Of a stretch of 64,000 nt of DNA, positions 10,340-21,681 are shown in pieces. Position 1 is the first letter of the stretch. Every line of letters starts with the position of its first letter. Source of the DNA: Brachypterus glaber. Lineage: Eukaryota; Arthropoda; Insecta; Coleoptera; Kateretidae. The DNA lies in contig OY294048.1 in assembly GCA_958510825.1 (NCBI GenBank), positions 25,307,887 to 25,371,886 of the forward strand, in the 5' to 3' direction. Both the position numbers and the translations under genes were made by a program. Under the pieces are notes generated by a model. The model was given only the letters and a program-made list of their open reading frames with translations, searched no databases and was not told where the DNA came from.

Positions 10340-11485
10340 TATTATTTATTTTGCTTTCCCATTTTGAAAATTTTCAAAATTTCGGAAAGCCTTGTATTCG
10401 TGCAAAAATTTTCAATTTTTTTTTTGCGAATTTTTGCGTTTTATGACCTTTTATGTCGATATAAATAAATTTCAAGCAAAAAAAAAATTGGTGATAGGTC
10501 GATCGGTCGATCGGTCGATCGGTCTGTCCGGGAAATCCTGTAAGCACGATAACTTAAGAACGCTTTAATCTAGAGACTTGAATTTTGGCATACAGGTATG
10601 TTACCAAAAGTTCTCGCTCGGGATTGTTTTTGGTGAACATTGGCGTGCGGCAAGGGGGGCAAATAGGGAAAAATACATTTTTTTTAGAAAAAAATTAAAA
10701 TTGCTATATAGAAGTTTTTAAGGTTGCTGAAATTGAATCTGATAATAAAATTTCTCTAACTACACCCCCGAGGGGATAAGGGGGTAAATATTTTGAAATG
10801 TTTTCCAAATTTTCGTGAAAATTTGTAGATAGGGGTTTTTGAGGTTGATAAAAATGAATCTTGAAATATATTTTTTGAAACCACCCCCTTAGGGGTGGGG
10901 GGTGATTTTTGTGAAAATTGGTATATTGACGTTTTTGAGGTTGCTGGAAGTGAATCTGATAATAAAAATGGTCTAACTCTACTCCTACCCCCAGGGGGTG
11001 GGGGGTGATTTTGTGAAAGTTGGTATATAGGGGTTTTCAAGGTTGCGGAAACTAAATATGATAATAATACACTGCTCAGTAAAAGAGCTTTCCCATTTTT
11101 CACCTCCGCGCGTGAAATTGATTTTTATTATCACATTTTTTTTCTCCTAATTTCACCCCTGAGGGGTGGGGAGTAGTTTTCGTGAAAACTGGAGTATTGG
11201 GGTTTTTGAGGTTGCTGAAAGTGAATCTGATAATAAAAATATTCTAAATCCACCCCCTGAGCGGTGAAGGGTAGTTTTCGTGAAAATTGGTATATTGGGG
11301 TTTTTGAGGTTGTTGAAAGGGAATCTGATTATAACAAAATTCTAACTTCACCCCCAAAGGGGCAGAGGGTAGTTTTCGTGAAAATTGGTATATTAAGGTT
11401 TTTTTATTATCAGATTCACTTTTAGCAACCATAAAAACCTTAATATACCAATTTTCACGAAAACTACCCTCTGCCCCTTTGGGGG
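10340..11485. repeat. Modular hairpin repeat, cluster II
   Basis: Order: a GCTTTCCCATTTTGAAAA block; an ATCGGTCG microsatellite at about 10,496-10,525; a unique-looking arm starting CTGTCCGGGAAATC; modules in reverse orientation with CCCCCTTAGGGG-type hairpins; the terminal motif CACTGCTCAGTAAAAGAGC at 11,070; more reverse modules; then a switch to forward modules near 11,405. It is cut by Gypsy-1 at 11,486 inside a module, so Gypsy-1 inserted into this cluster. Confidence 0.8.
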
Positions 11486-11783
11486 TGAGACATAAAGTCT
11501 ATTTTTCCAATTAACATACGTTTCGCATTCACCACCAAATGGTTACTGCGACCCGGCGTTTGGATTATCGGTATGCAAGTCGCACCACGGTGTGTCTACT
11601 TTTATTTGGGAACGGTGGCGATGCGAATTTTTTCCGCGTTTTTTTTCCTAATTTTTAATCGCTATTGAAATCGTCCATTTGCTTTTACACGGCGTATCAA
11701 GTACTTCGTTTTAAAATATAAAATATCCTTTGGACGTGAACAATTATAATTTATTATACATTTGTGTGTCTGGTATTTAGGTG
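11486..11783 (+). repeat. Gypsy-1 5' LTR
   Basis: Aligns with 17,690-17,988 over its whole visible length. The true end may lie beyond 11,783, because the other copy is cut by the gap there. AGGTGAGTAG at 11,779-11,788 resembles a splice donor, and TTGTTATTTAG near 11,920-11,932 an acceptor; an intron in the leader is possible but untested. Confidence 0.85.
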
Positions 11784-12049
11784 AGTAGTTAAAACCATCA
11801 TATATTATTTTTAATATTTTATTTCACTTTTTAAATACTATTTTGCCCAGATTGCACAATTTATTCTTGTAAAAAAAACATGCCTTAGAAATATTTTATA
11901 GAATATTTCTAATATATATTTTGTTATTTAGTTTAGACGAAGTTTACCAATAAAAGCCATCACCCCGAATATTTCGTTGTTTTTACAAAACCCCATCTCC
12001 AACCACGCCCCGCTCTCCGCTATTTTGCCACCCTCTGTGACGCCACAAC

Positions 12050-14351
12050 GTGAAGCTGAAGGAAAAAAACAACGAAATGGGGTTACAACGTTCTCCGAAA
12101 AGCGAGGGGAGGATGATAACGCGGCAGGCTGCCAAACAACCCAAGTGTTCACAACAACCTGGACCCGAAGAAGCTCAAAGCAGCCCTTCCAGCAGTCGTC
12201 AGGTCCAAAACCAACCGTCCCGACCGAGTGAGAGTGATGAGACCATCATACTCCAGGAAAGCACGGGAGCAACCAGGCGTAACCGAAGCCTAGGACTACC
12301 AAGGTTCCCTTCGCCACCCTCAACGGCGCCCACGTCACCTAACAGTGAAGTACAAGGAGATAAAGGTAGGAGATTATTACTGGAGGCCAACACTGAAGAG
12401 ATCGTGAAACGACACAGTTTAGATAATTTTTATAAAACTAAAAATGTAGAAATGCAATTTGGCCAAAATAATCTTACCTTACCTAATACGGACACTACAA
12501 ATAGAAATAGGGTGGTTAGACAAACTGGGAACGGCTCAAATTTTCTTTTAGACCGCGCGTTTCCCGAAAATAACAGTAGAAATGAAAATGGCAATACATT
12601 TTCCGACAATTTTGTCACAAATCAAACCGCGATTTAAGCAATTTAAATTTGTACACTTCCTTGGCTACAAATAATCCGGGTATATCGAGTAAAAATAAGG
12701 TAGTCACTCAAAATTATTCTACGCATGATAATAGGGTTGTTCATCCAATTTTAAATTTTCCCCAAAATAATACAGCTATACAGTCAAATGACTTAACTAA
12801 TAATAGGGTAGCTCAACAACAGCTTTTTTTTAATTCTGATTTTTCATATTTCAATAGGGTACCTCCTCCTAATTTGAACAACCCATAGGGGGATACGTAT
12901 CCTAATACGGTTTATAATAATAGGGTGGAACAACAAGTTGATATTCCACGTAATAATAATAATAATAGGGTGTTTCCGGAAAATAGTAACATCCCAAACA
13001 AGGATAATACACTGCCCTACATTGACCAAAATAGGGTAGTTTCACAAAATAGTATTTGGCCAAATATTGATGGTGTGTCATATGTTGACCCGAATAATAG
13101 GGTCGTCCCACATATTTTTTCAAACAATAATACAATGAGCCATTTCGATCCGAATAATGGGGTAGTTCCACAAAATAATATTTTGCCAAATACGAATTCT
13201 GTGCCATACGTTGACTCAAATAATAGGGTCATTCCACATAATTTTCCAAGCAATAATACAATGACACATTGCGATTCGAATAATGGGGTAGTTGCACAAA
13301 ATAATATTTTTCCAAATATGGGTGCCGTGTCACATGTTGTTCCAAATAATAGGTCATTCCACACAATAACGCTTTTTCCAAAAATAACATGGGAGAATTG
13401 GATCCGAATAATAGGGTGGTTCAACAAAATAATTTTTCAAATATTGGTGTAGCAACTCATAATGGATCTGTAAATGAGGATGGTAACTATAATAGGGTCG
13501 TTCAACAAAATAATAATTTTACAAATAATAATAGGGTGGTCCCCTCCCATCAAAATCCAATAAATTTAGAAAGTCAAAGGCCTGTAAATAACATGTTGCA
13601 ACATGGTGATGACTTTGCAAATAATAGGGTGGTTCCACAATGGTCTGCTAGTAATGTCTTTGTGGAAAGCAATAAAGTTTTACCTGAATTCCGGGATGAC
13701 GATACCTTACATCCCATGGAATTTATTCGGATTTTGGAAAATGCTGTTTTTACTTACGGCATTAATTTTAATATATTTCCGACTTGGTGCCATAGCTTAT
13801 TTAAAAATAAAGCTAAATATTGGGCCGATGCTGTACTTTATTCATTTTCCGACTTTGATAATTTTAAGTCGGCATTTATAAAGCATTTTTGGAACTCAAC
13901 TCGGCAAATACAAATTAAATTGGAATTGGAAGCGGGTAGGTACCATATTTCTTCTGGTTCTTATATTGATCATTTCCTTTTAAACGTTTCCAAGGCAAAA
14001 TTTTTGCAGCCGCCATATCCTGAGCAGGACCTTATAGCGATTATAGCAAGACATTACAGTCCGACAATATCTGCTTCCCTTATTGGGGTAGGTAATATTA
14101 CAGAAGCATAAGATAGGCTCCGGTTGGCGGACCATTTTAATACTTCTGCAAATTTTGAAAATAACACTAGGCGTTTCGTTAATAGGAATGAAAATACGAA
14201 CTTTTCCCCTCGGGATAAGTGGGATAAACAAAATAAGGGCAGTACTGCCAATACTAATAATAATCACTTCGAGAAAAAGTCAGGAAATTATAAGGTCTCG
14301 ACTATTTCTGAAGTCTATGAAGAGGAAAATGAGGGAAACTCGGAAAACTAA
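12050..14351 (+). pseudogene. Gypsy-1 Gag with a long NNRVV-repeat region
   Basis: The N-terminal part (12,050-12,637) is Ser/Pro/Gln/Arg-rich. From about 12,510 to 13,640 the protein is Asn-rich and contains about 16 copies of N-N-R-V-V or close variants, commonly followed by P-Q-N, P-H or Q-Q-N. In the middle a unit of about 41 residues repeats. The capsid-like domain follows (about 13,680-14,100; L-P-E-F-R, then F-x-x-x-L-x-x-A-F-x-K-H-F-W). 14,124-14,351 is a basic Asn-rich tail, and a degenerate knuckle C-Y-W-F-G-H lies near 14,362. Breaks: frameshifts near 12,637 and 13,370, and in-frame stops at 12,886 and 14,109. The repeat extension is far longer than anything I know in gypsy Gags. 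Confidence 0.8.
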
Positions 14352-14476
14352 AGACCCCTCGTGTTACTGGTTCGGACACGGGGATATTTCAGGGTTTTAG
14401 AAACAACAATAATTTTGTAAATAATCCAAAGTCAGATCTGCTTACAGATTGTGATTTTGACCACAGCCCGGATGCT

Positions 14477-17266
14477 GTGGATGTACGTTGTCCGGTGGTA
14501 AATGTTACCATTGGAGACTTTTCTTTTCCGTGTTTAATTGACACTGGTAGTACGGTATGTTGCCTTGCACAAAATGTGTATTGGGAGCAAATTACTGCTG
14601 CTGACCCAGCCATTCCCATATTTCCTGTTACTGGCGTTAAGGTTTCAGGTGCTTTTAAATCAAGGAATCGAAAAGTATCCCACCAGGTTCAACTTAATTT
14701 TAAATTTAATTCTCATGCTTTTCAGTTCGAGTTCTTATACGTTCCCGACTTGGAATATCCTGTACTTATAGGTTCAGATTTTCTTCGAACATTTGGTGCA
14801 TCTATCGATTTTAAACAAAAATGTATATTTTTAAAACATGGTTCTAAAATTATCCAAGTTTCTGAAATGCAGACTTTACACGAATTGGAGCCCTTAGCTT
14901 CACTACGTGCTAAAATCATTAACCGCTGTCAAGATGACGTAATACTTAACTTGTCGGTACATACTTATGATGATGGTTTTAGTTCGGTAATGAATAATGT
15001 TTGTTTAAATTCGAATGACAAACGAATGTTTTTGAATTTGCTTCAAAAAAACAAAAACCTTTTTTCGAATATACCAGGCCGAGTCACTGTATATGAACAC
15101 AAAATTACATTACTAGATGATACGCCATTTTTTCAGAAACCATACCCGATACCAGTGGCACACAGGGACGCTGTCCAAAGACAAATAAATCTTATGGAAC
15201 AGTGGGGTACAATTGAACGTTCTGAAACGGCGTATAGTAGTCCTCTATGTACTTCGGTAAAACGCGATGGCTCGGTGCGAGTTTGTCTGGATGCAAGGCG
15301 GTTAAATTTAGTAATGTACGTGGATTGTGAGATGCCTAGATCATTAGACGATATTTTTAAAGGGTTAAAAAAACCGGTATATATGTCAACTTTAGATCTA
15401 ACGCACTCTTATTGGCAGATCTCTCTCAGAAAGGAAGATCGGCGTTTTACCGGCTTTCTGCACGGGACCAAGTCATATGTTTTTAAGGTGCTTCCATTTG
15501 GGCTTAAAACCGCGGTTGGAAGTTTTACGCGCTGTATGGATAAGATTTTAGGACAGTTCAGGGAATTCGTGAAAATTTACGTTGACGATATTTTGATCGT
15601 TTCAAGTACATTCGAGGAACATCTCGAACATTTAAATTTAGTTTTCAAAAGGCTATCAGAAGTAGGGTTTACCTTACGCTTGGACAAATGCAGGTTTTTT
15701 CAAGAGGAAGTAAACTTTCTTGGGTATACGCTGAATAGTACGGGAATACGTCCAGACAAATCTCGTACGGAAGCTATCGAAAACTTTGCGGTTCCACAGA
15801 ACATAAAACAATTACGAGGCTTTCTGGGTCTGTGCAATTTTGATAGGTCCTTTTGTAAAAACTTCTCTTCCGTCTCTGAGCCTTTGTTTTTGTTACTACC
15901 CAAGAGTACAAAATGGTTTTGGGGTGAAGCTCAGCAGCAAGCTTTTTCGGAGCTTAAACTCTTATTAAGAGATAGTATTTTATTATACCATCCGAATTTC
16001 GACCTAGGGCTATTTATACAAGCCGATGCTAGTGACATTGGTCTAGGGGCTGAATTATTTCAGCTTGTCGACGGCGAGAAAAGGGTGGTTGCGCGGATCA
16101 GCAGGCTTCTCCTTAGTCGTGAGCGCTTATATACTATATCTGAAAAAGAGTGTCTAGCCATAGTGTATGCATTAGCTAAATGGCGTACTCTGTTGATTGG
16201 CCGCCATTTCACTATTTACAGTGACCATAAAGCACTTTCTTATTTGCACACATGTAGGCTGTTAACACCAAGAATCTCCCGGTGGGCTTTAGCAATTCAG
16301 GAATATGATTTCACGATTGAATATGTACCTGGCAAGTATAACATTGTTCCGGATATCTTGTCACGCTTTCCTAATTGCAAATTTCCTACGCCAAATGACC
16401 GCTGTTTTAACATTAGCATCATCACAAGAACTTTACCGGATGACATTTCAAGGGAACTTTTAAATATTTCTGAGCACCAGAAAAATGATCAGAAACTTAA
16501 TCTTATAAGAAGTAAGGTTCAAACCGATACAAATACAAAAAGTAGGTTTGCCCTCCATAACGACATTCTCTGGATGCGTCGGGATGGGGATTCAGTTTAC
16601 CGCCTTTGTATACCTAAAAATTTAGTACCTCAATGTATTACTTCATATCATGTGGTAGGGGGTCACTTCGGGGTGTATAAAACGTGGTGTTCCTTAAAAA
16701 CCGATCTCTGGTGGCAGAACATGCACGCTGACGTTAAAAGAGTAGTCCGTAGCTGCGACATTTGTCAGAAAGCAAAGGCCAGCATTTTACCCAAGCCTAG
16801 TGCCCATGCAATCGTACCCCAAGGGCCTAATGACCTACTTGCTATAGACCTATATGGGGCCCTTCCTATGTCTCGGGGGGGTGTAACGTACTTATGTGTT
16901 GTTGTGGGCGTATTTACGAAATATGTAACGCTCTACCCGCTTAACAAAGCTACAACACCAACAATTTTAGCTCATTTGAAAGGCTACTTCGATAAGTTCA
17001 GTACTCCCAACCGTATACTGACAGACCACGGGACCCAATTCACAAGCGATTTGTGGGTGGATACGCTAAAATCCTTAAACATTAAAAATGTACATTGTTC
17101 CGTAAGGCACGCTTGTGCAAACAATAGTGAGCGAACAATGCGCGAGCTAGGGAGACTTTTTAGGACCTACTGCCATGCTAAACACACTCGGTGGTCCCTA
17201 GAAGTGGAGCATATCTCGGAACTACTTAATAATGTGGTTCGAAAGTTCTGGGTTTTCCCCATATGA
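14477..17266 (+). pseudogene. Gypsy-1 Pol: protease, RT, RNase H, integrase
   Basis: A 929-residue open frame. Retropepsin: LIDTGST with Asp at residue 22, and the closing ILIGSDFL-type motif near 95. RT: the YVDD box at residues 368-371 with upstream VCLDARRLN and LPFGLKTA. RNase H: IQADASDIGLGAEL, then the SEKEC and SDHKALSY motifs. Integrase: an HHCC finger (H-V-V-G-G-H ... C-D-I-C) and the D,D,E core (IDLYGALP, TDHGTQF, and the Glu in NNSERTMRELG). The open frame extends upstream of the ATG at 14,477 without a start, as expected when Pol is made by frameshifting from Gag. A frame change near 17,240-17,266 separates the C-terminus. Catalytic residues look intact. Confidence 0.93.
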
Positions 17267-17639
17267 ACTGCAGTTTGGGAAACCACCTCCCTCACTGTTA
17301 CCAAAAGGCTTGCAGTTGGAAACACCTGTGCAGTCAGATGCGCATGTGCGATTATTTTTAGCTAAGGAAAGTTTAGAATCACGGGCAGCTCGTCGCATGG
17401 TTAACAACCCCGGTCGTCCTTACTATCAGTTTCAACCAGACGACCTCGTTTTACTAAAATCAAATCCAGTGTACTCAGCACTTCAAAAACAAACAAAAAA
17501 GTTTCTACTTTTATTCGAGGGTCCGTATCGGATTAAAAAACAAATTAGTTGTGCAACCTTTATTTTGCGTCATCCGGATACTAACGAGGAAAAAGGCATG
17601 TTCTATGCGTCGCATTTAAAAAAATATTTTTCCTCTTGA
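17232..17639 (+). pseudogene. Gypsy-1 integrase C-terminus, shifted frame
   Basis: Continues the integrase in a different frame from the main Pol ORF: GFSPYELQFGKPP is the usual end of the catalytic domain, followed by a basic stretch, FQPDDLVLLK, FEGPYRIKKQI and SHLKKYF, the standard gypsy integrase tail (GPY-like box). A single indel between 17,232 and 17,266 explains the split. The stop is at 17,637, about 50 bases before the 3' LTR. No chromodomain seen. Confidence 0.88.
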
Positions 17640-17689
17640 GTTCCCTTATAACTTAGGATTTATAAGGTTACCCAAGATCGGGGGGGTGA

Positions 17690-17988
17690 TGAGACATAAA
17701 GTCTATTTTTCCAATTAACATACGTTTCGCATTCACCACCAAATGGTTACTGCGACCCGGCGTTTGGATTATCGGTAAGCAAGTCGCACCACGGTGTGTC
17801 TACTTTTATTTGGGAACGGTGGCCATGCGAATTTTTTGCGCGTTTTTTTTTCCTAATTTTTAATCGCTATTGAAATCGTCCATTTGCTTTTACACGGCGT
17901 ATCAAGTACTTCGTTTTAAAATATAAAATATCCTTTGGACGTGAACAATTATAATTTATTATAAATTTGTGTGTCTGGTATTTAGGTG
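17690..17988 (+). repeat. Gypsy-1 3' LTR, truncated by assembly gap
   Basis: Matches the 5' LTR base for base apart from a few substitutions, and ends at the first N. It is preceded by the polypurine tract at about 17,679-17,689. Confidence 0.92.
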
Positions 17989-18188
17989 NNNNNNNNNNNN
18001 NNNNNNNNNNNNNNNNNNNNNNNNNNNNNNNNNNNNNNNNNNNNNNNNNNNNNNNNNNNNNNNNNNNNNNNNNNNNNNNNNNNNNNNNNNNNNNNNNNNN
18101 NNNNNNNNNNNNNNNNNNNNNNNNNNNNNNNNNNNNNNNNNNNNNNNNNNNNNNNNNNNNNNNNNNNNNNNNNNNNNNNNNNNNNNNN
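17989..18188. other. Assembly gap, 200 N
   Basis: Exactly 200 ambiguous bases, a round number that suggests a placeholder of unknown true length. Open frames drawn across it are meaningless. Confidence 0.99.
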
Positions 18189-19320
18189 CTCCCGGCAATA
18201 TGTTCAGAAAACCTGAACAGGGCTTTTCCGTGCCTATTTGCCTCCCGGCAATATGTTCAGAAAACCTGAACAGGCATTATTTAAAATATACATATTTGTA
18301 TAAAAAAGAAGAATTTGGTTACAAGGAACAGCAATATTAAAACATAAAACATAGTCAATGCTAAATCGTGCAGATTAATAAAACACTTAAGTTCTAAACT
18401 GTATATAAACCAAATTCTATTCAAATAAAATATCATTCATCTATGATCATTCTTTCTTTTACCACCTTTGACTCACTTTGAAGTTAAGTCTATCTATAAA
18501 CCTCTGAGGCTGGAGGTTGAGTGAGTCACAGTTAGAGTCCAGCTCCCAAGCTGCCTCCAGCTGCTTCTAAACACCTATGTTAGACTAAACTAAAACTAAC
18601 TAAAATAAGGTTACATACCCATACAGTGATAATTAAACTTTATAATAAATTTAATACCTCCTGTTATCCCCCATTACTCCCATACGCATATACGGCTAAG
18701 TTAACCCCTCTCTATTTCACCCACTTAAAATAAACATAGAGAGCTAAAGTTTGGTACACACGTGCATGTTTAAGCATATGCTTAACTCTGATTAAAATAT
18801 AATTTTGTATAAACCCTCCTTACCCCTAAAATTAAAATAAACCTTTCCTTTATCCACGTAAGATAATTTAAAACCCAAAATTGGGTTTAACACAATGTAA
18901 TACATACTTAACACGTATTGATAAAAAAAAAATATATTAAATACATAACATATCACCGTGATCCCCCCAATCCTCCCATGCGGCTAAATTAACCCCTCTT
19001 TTTTTCACCCACTTAGAATAAACTTAGAGAGATGTAGGCTCTTATGTCGTCCGGAAACTGGTCCAATTTATTAATAATTATAATAATTTTAATTATTTGG
19101 GTCCCCGTATTGCAAAATGTAAGTACTACCATTTATTTAGAAATAATTAAGAATTACACGGTACACGTTTATTTTTATAATTTTTTTTATAAATTATTTT
19201 TTATATTTCACAAAACGTTTTTTAGTATTTATATTATATTGTGTATGTATATTTTAGTTTCGACAGACGGGCGTTGCCTAGCTTGAAAACATTGCAAAAA
19301 AAAATTTAAACTATTTTATA
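18189..19320. repeat. Minisatellite remnant and a repeated AT-rich unit of about 290 bp
   Basis: 18,189-18,275 holds nearly two copies of the 53-bp minisatellite (CTCCCGGCAATATGTTCAG, then AAAACCTGAACAGG), inverted relative to 8738. A unit with CCATACGCATATACGGCTAA, then CACCCACTTAAAATAAAC at 18,660-18,745, recurs diverged at 18,960-19,033 (CACCCACTTAGAATAAAC), a spacing of about 290 bases. No gene is visible; a short open frame at 19,044-19,286 is hydrophobic by base composition and has no support. Confidence 0.65.
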
Positions 19321-20051
19321 CAGAGCGGCCCAAAAGTCACCCCCCCCCCTATTAACTTTTGAACGAGTTTAGATATCGACTTCAAATTTAAAACTCTTAA
19401 AGAAGACAACTTAAACTATCTTTAAGCATATATTTGATACTTTTAGCTCTTAAAATGTGGGCAGGGGGGCATGGGGCGACATTTTTTTTAAATGGAAAGG
19501 TGGGTCGTGTGATACATCATTTTAAAGCTTATAAAATTCTTCATTTAACTGTTTATTTTTTATTTTTTTTAAACATTTTTTTTGGGGTTTAAAGTAGGGT
19601 TAAAAATTGGTATTTTTGTCAAAATTTCTCTAAATAATCCAAACAATTTTTTAAAAATGCCCAATTTCATAATGAAAAAAAATAAATTATACTTTTCAAC
19701 TAATTTTAGTTGACATAAATAAAAATTAACAAAAAAAAAACTTAAAAATTTATTTTTTTAGCACAAAAAACTGAAAAATCAAAACCTTAAAAAACATGTT
19801 TAAAAAATTTAAAAATGTATAGTTATATAGAGAATTCTAAAGGCTTTAAAATGATGTATCACACGACCCCCCTTTCCATTAAAAAAAAATCCCCCCAAGC
19901 CCCCCTGCCCACATTTTAAGAGATAAAAGTATCAAATATATGCTTAAAGATAGTTTAAAGTCTTATTTAAGAGTTCTAAATTTGAAATCAATATCTCAAC
20001 TCGTTAAAAAGTTAAGAGGGGGGGGGGGGGGGGGTGTTTTGGACCTCACTG
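19321..20051. mobile_element. MITE-1: 731-bp inverted-repeat element flanked by TA
   Basis: The left end CAGAGCGGCCCAAAA and the right end (reverse complement CAGTGAGGTCCAAAA) start inverted repeats of about 200 bases that continue through runs of C/G and TGTGGGCAGGGGGGC. TA flanks both sides (19,319-19,320 and 20,052-20,053), as in Tc1/mariner-type MITEs. No ORF. A related, truncated end lies at about 21,035, and related inner sequence at 55,325 and 56,650-56,800. Confidence 0.85.
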
Positions 20052-20997
20052 TATAAAATAAAGAAATTAAATAAAACAAATTCTGGCATCGGACCAATTT
20101 TATTAAGTCAATTTTGGGTCGTAGATTTCGAATCGGTTATCAGATATTTCGGGTCATGTCAGGATTTTTTATACTCACTTAAATTTATCAATTCTATAGT
20201 TTACAAGTTTTATTTTTTGTATGTTTTCTGAAGTTATTTTTATCATTTTTTAGGTAATTTGGTACGAAAAATCTTAAAATGTAAAAAAAAGGTTTTAAAG
20301 ACATAGTTATCTGACATATTTGCACAATAAATTGGAAACGGTTTAAGCTTAAACTTGGTATGAAAAAGTAAATTAGCTAGTTTAAACTATTTTTGTCTTA
20401 AATGGGTTGAAAATGGGAGAAATGAGTATTTTAATATGTAATACACCGATAGAGAGGTATATTTTCTATATATCCGAAAGTTTCACGAAGTGAATAATAA
20501 ATTCATGTTTGATATTTTTAATTTTTGGAATAAAAAATATCTAAATCTATTAAATTTTATTAATATTGAATAAAAATAAGCTAGTTTAGTTGATATTTTG
20601 TTATAATATTACATATTAAGCTGTTATGATTTCAAAAAGTTATAAAAGTGGTATTTCGATTTTCTAGGATATATTCGAGATAAAAATATCCCGTCGCTAT
20701 AACTATGCCGTGTTTTTTATTAGTTGAAAGCTATATTATGGTAGTTGAAAAAAATAGTCTAAGATATCCATTTAATTGTTAACCAAAAACTTATCTAACT
20801 TATTCGAAGTACTAGGCCAATACCAGATATTTAGGGAAAAAACACCATATAAAATGTAGTATAAATTAACAACTTTAAGTGAACATAGAAAAAAATACTG
20901 TCGTTATCCGAAAAATCTAATTACAGATTTATAATCTAAGACCCAAAATTTACTTAATAAAATTGGTCCAATGCCTGATTTTTTCTATTGTACCGTG
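20047..20997. mobile_element. MITE-2: inverted-repeat element adjoining MITE-1
   Basis: 20,047-20,130 (CACTGTATAAAATA, then GGACCAATTTTATTAAGTCA) is inverted at 20,915-20,997 (reverse complement CACGGTACAATA, then GGACCAATTTTATTAAGTAA). The inner 780 bases are AT-rich without a gene. Its left terminus overlaps the last bases of MITE-1, so the exact limits are uncertain by about 10 bases. Confidence 0.7.
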
Positions 20998-21681
20998 TTA
21001 TAGTCTAAAATGATCCTTTATAGTTTTATACAGAGCAGTCCGAAATCACCATATTAACTTTTTAGTTACAAGTTAAAACGCTCTTAAAAACGCTCTATTT
21101 TTATTTTTTATTTTTCAAATTTTGGTATAAAAAAAAGTCCAAAATGTTAAACCCTTTCAAACAACCTAATGTTTTTTTTTTAAATAGCAACCTACACCTT
21201 GTAACACATCGTCGGAAAGGTAATTTAATAATCTTTATAATGGTGTATGATTAAGTCTAATTTGGTGGAGGGCTTATGAAAAAATGGAAGACCTTCTAAC
21301 GGTGTATGATAAAGCATAATTTGGTAAAGGGTTTATGAAAAATTGCATGATTTAGTTTTTTACAAGCACATGTGAAATAAATTTTAGCTTACAATAAATG
21401 TTCAAATTTATGTCCTTTAGCTGTTTGACAGTGGGCTAGGAGAAGTATTGTTTCCTGCTGTACGTTATTGATAATTTCATGACTAATAGAACTGTATCCT
21501 TTATGCATTCTCGTTTTAAAGTCTTCTATTTTTTAATAGGCTCCTTACCCTTTTTTTAAGCTTTAAGTAAAAAGAAGGTAAATTATGTGTATCTTGTTTT
21601 TATACTATAGAAACGAACAATAAATGAAAAAATAACAATGTAAAATTATATAAATCAAAGTTTTTTTTATCGAATAAAAAT
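20998..21681. other. Host flank left of Gypsy-2 with a truncated MITE-1 end
   Basis: No gene seen. Near 21,035 TATACAGAGCAGTCCG resembles the end of MITE-1. A block of about 59 bases beginning GGTGTATGAT is duplicated at 21,242 and 21,301. The flank ends in AAAT (21,678-21,681), the target duplication of Gypsy-2. Confidence 0.6.

Larger units (their letters stand above)
11486..17988 (+). mobile_element. Gypsy-1: Ty3/gypsy LTR retrotransposon, young but broken
   Basis: Two direct LTR copies (starts at 11,486 and 17,690, both TGAGACATAAAGTC) enclose Gag, protease, RT, RNase H and integrase in gypsy order. A polypurine tract GGGGGGGTGA lies directly before the 3' LTR. The LTRs differ by about four substitutions and one indel over roughly 298 comparable bases by eye, so the insertion is recent. 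Gag has frameshifts and stops and pol has one frameshift, so this copy is not autonomous. The 3' end is lost in the assembly gap. Confidence 0.92.

Noticed and set aside
10756..11432. Pro-rich peptides with YQFS and PTPKGV repeats, also at 23,919-26,003
   Set aside because: They are translations of the modular hairpin repeat in several frames and both orientations.
12902..13427. Minus-strand frames with Tyr-rich or FGK-rich repeats opposite the Gypsy-1 Gag
   Set aside because: They are the antisense of the NNRVV repeat; the capsid and pol on the plus strand fix the coding strand.
17959..18340. Open frames spanning the N run
   Set aside because: Artefacts of the gap and of the 53-bp minisatellite.
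20010..20036. Run of G as a G-quadruplex or sequencing artefact of special note
   Set aside because: It matches the C run in the other TIR of MITE-1, so it is an ordinary part of the element.
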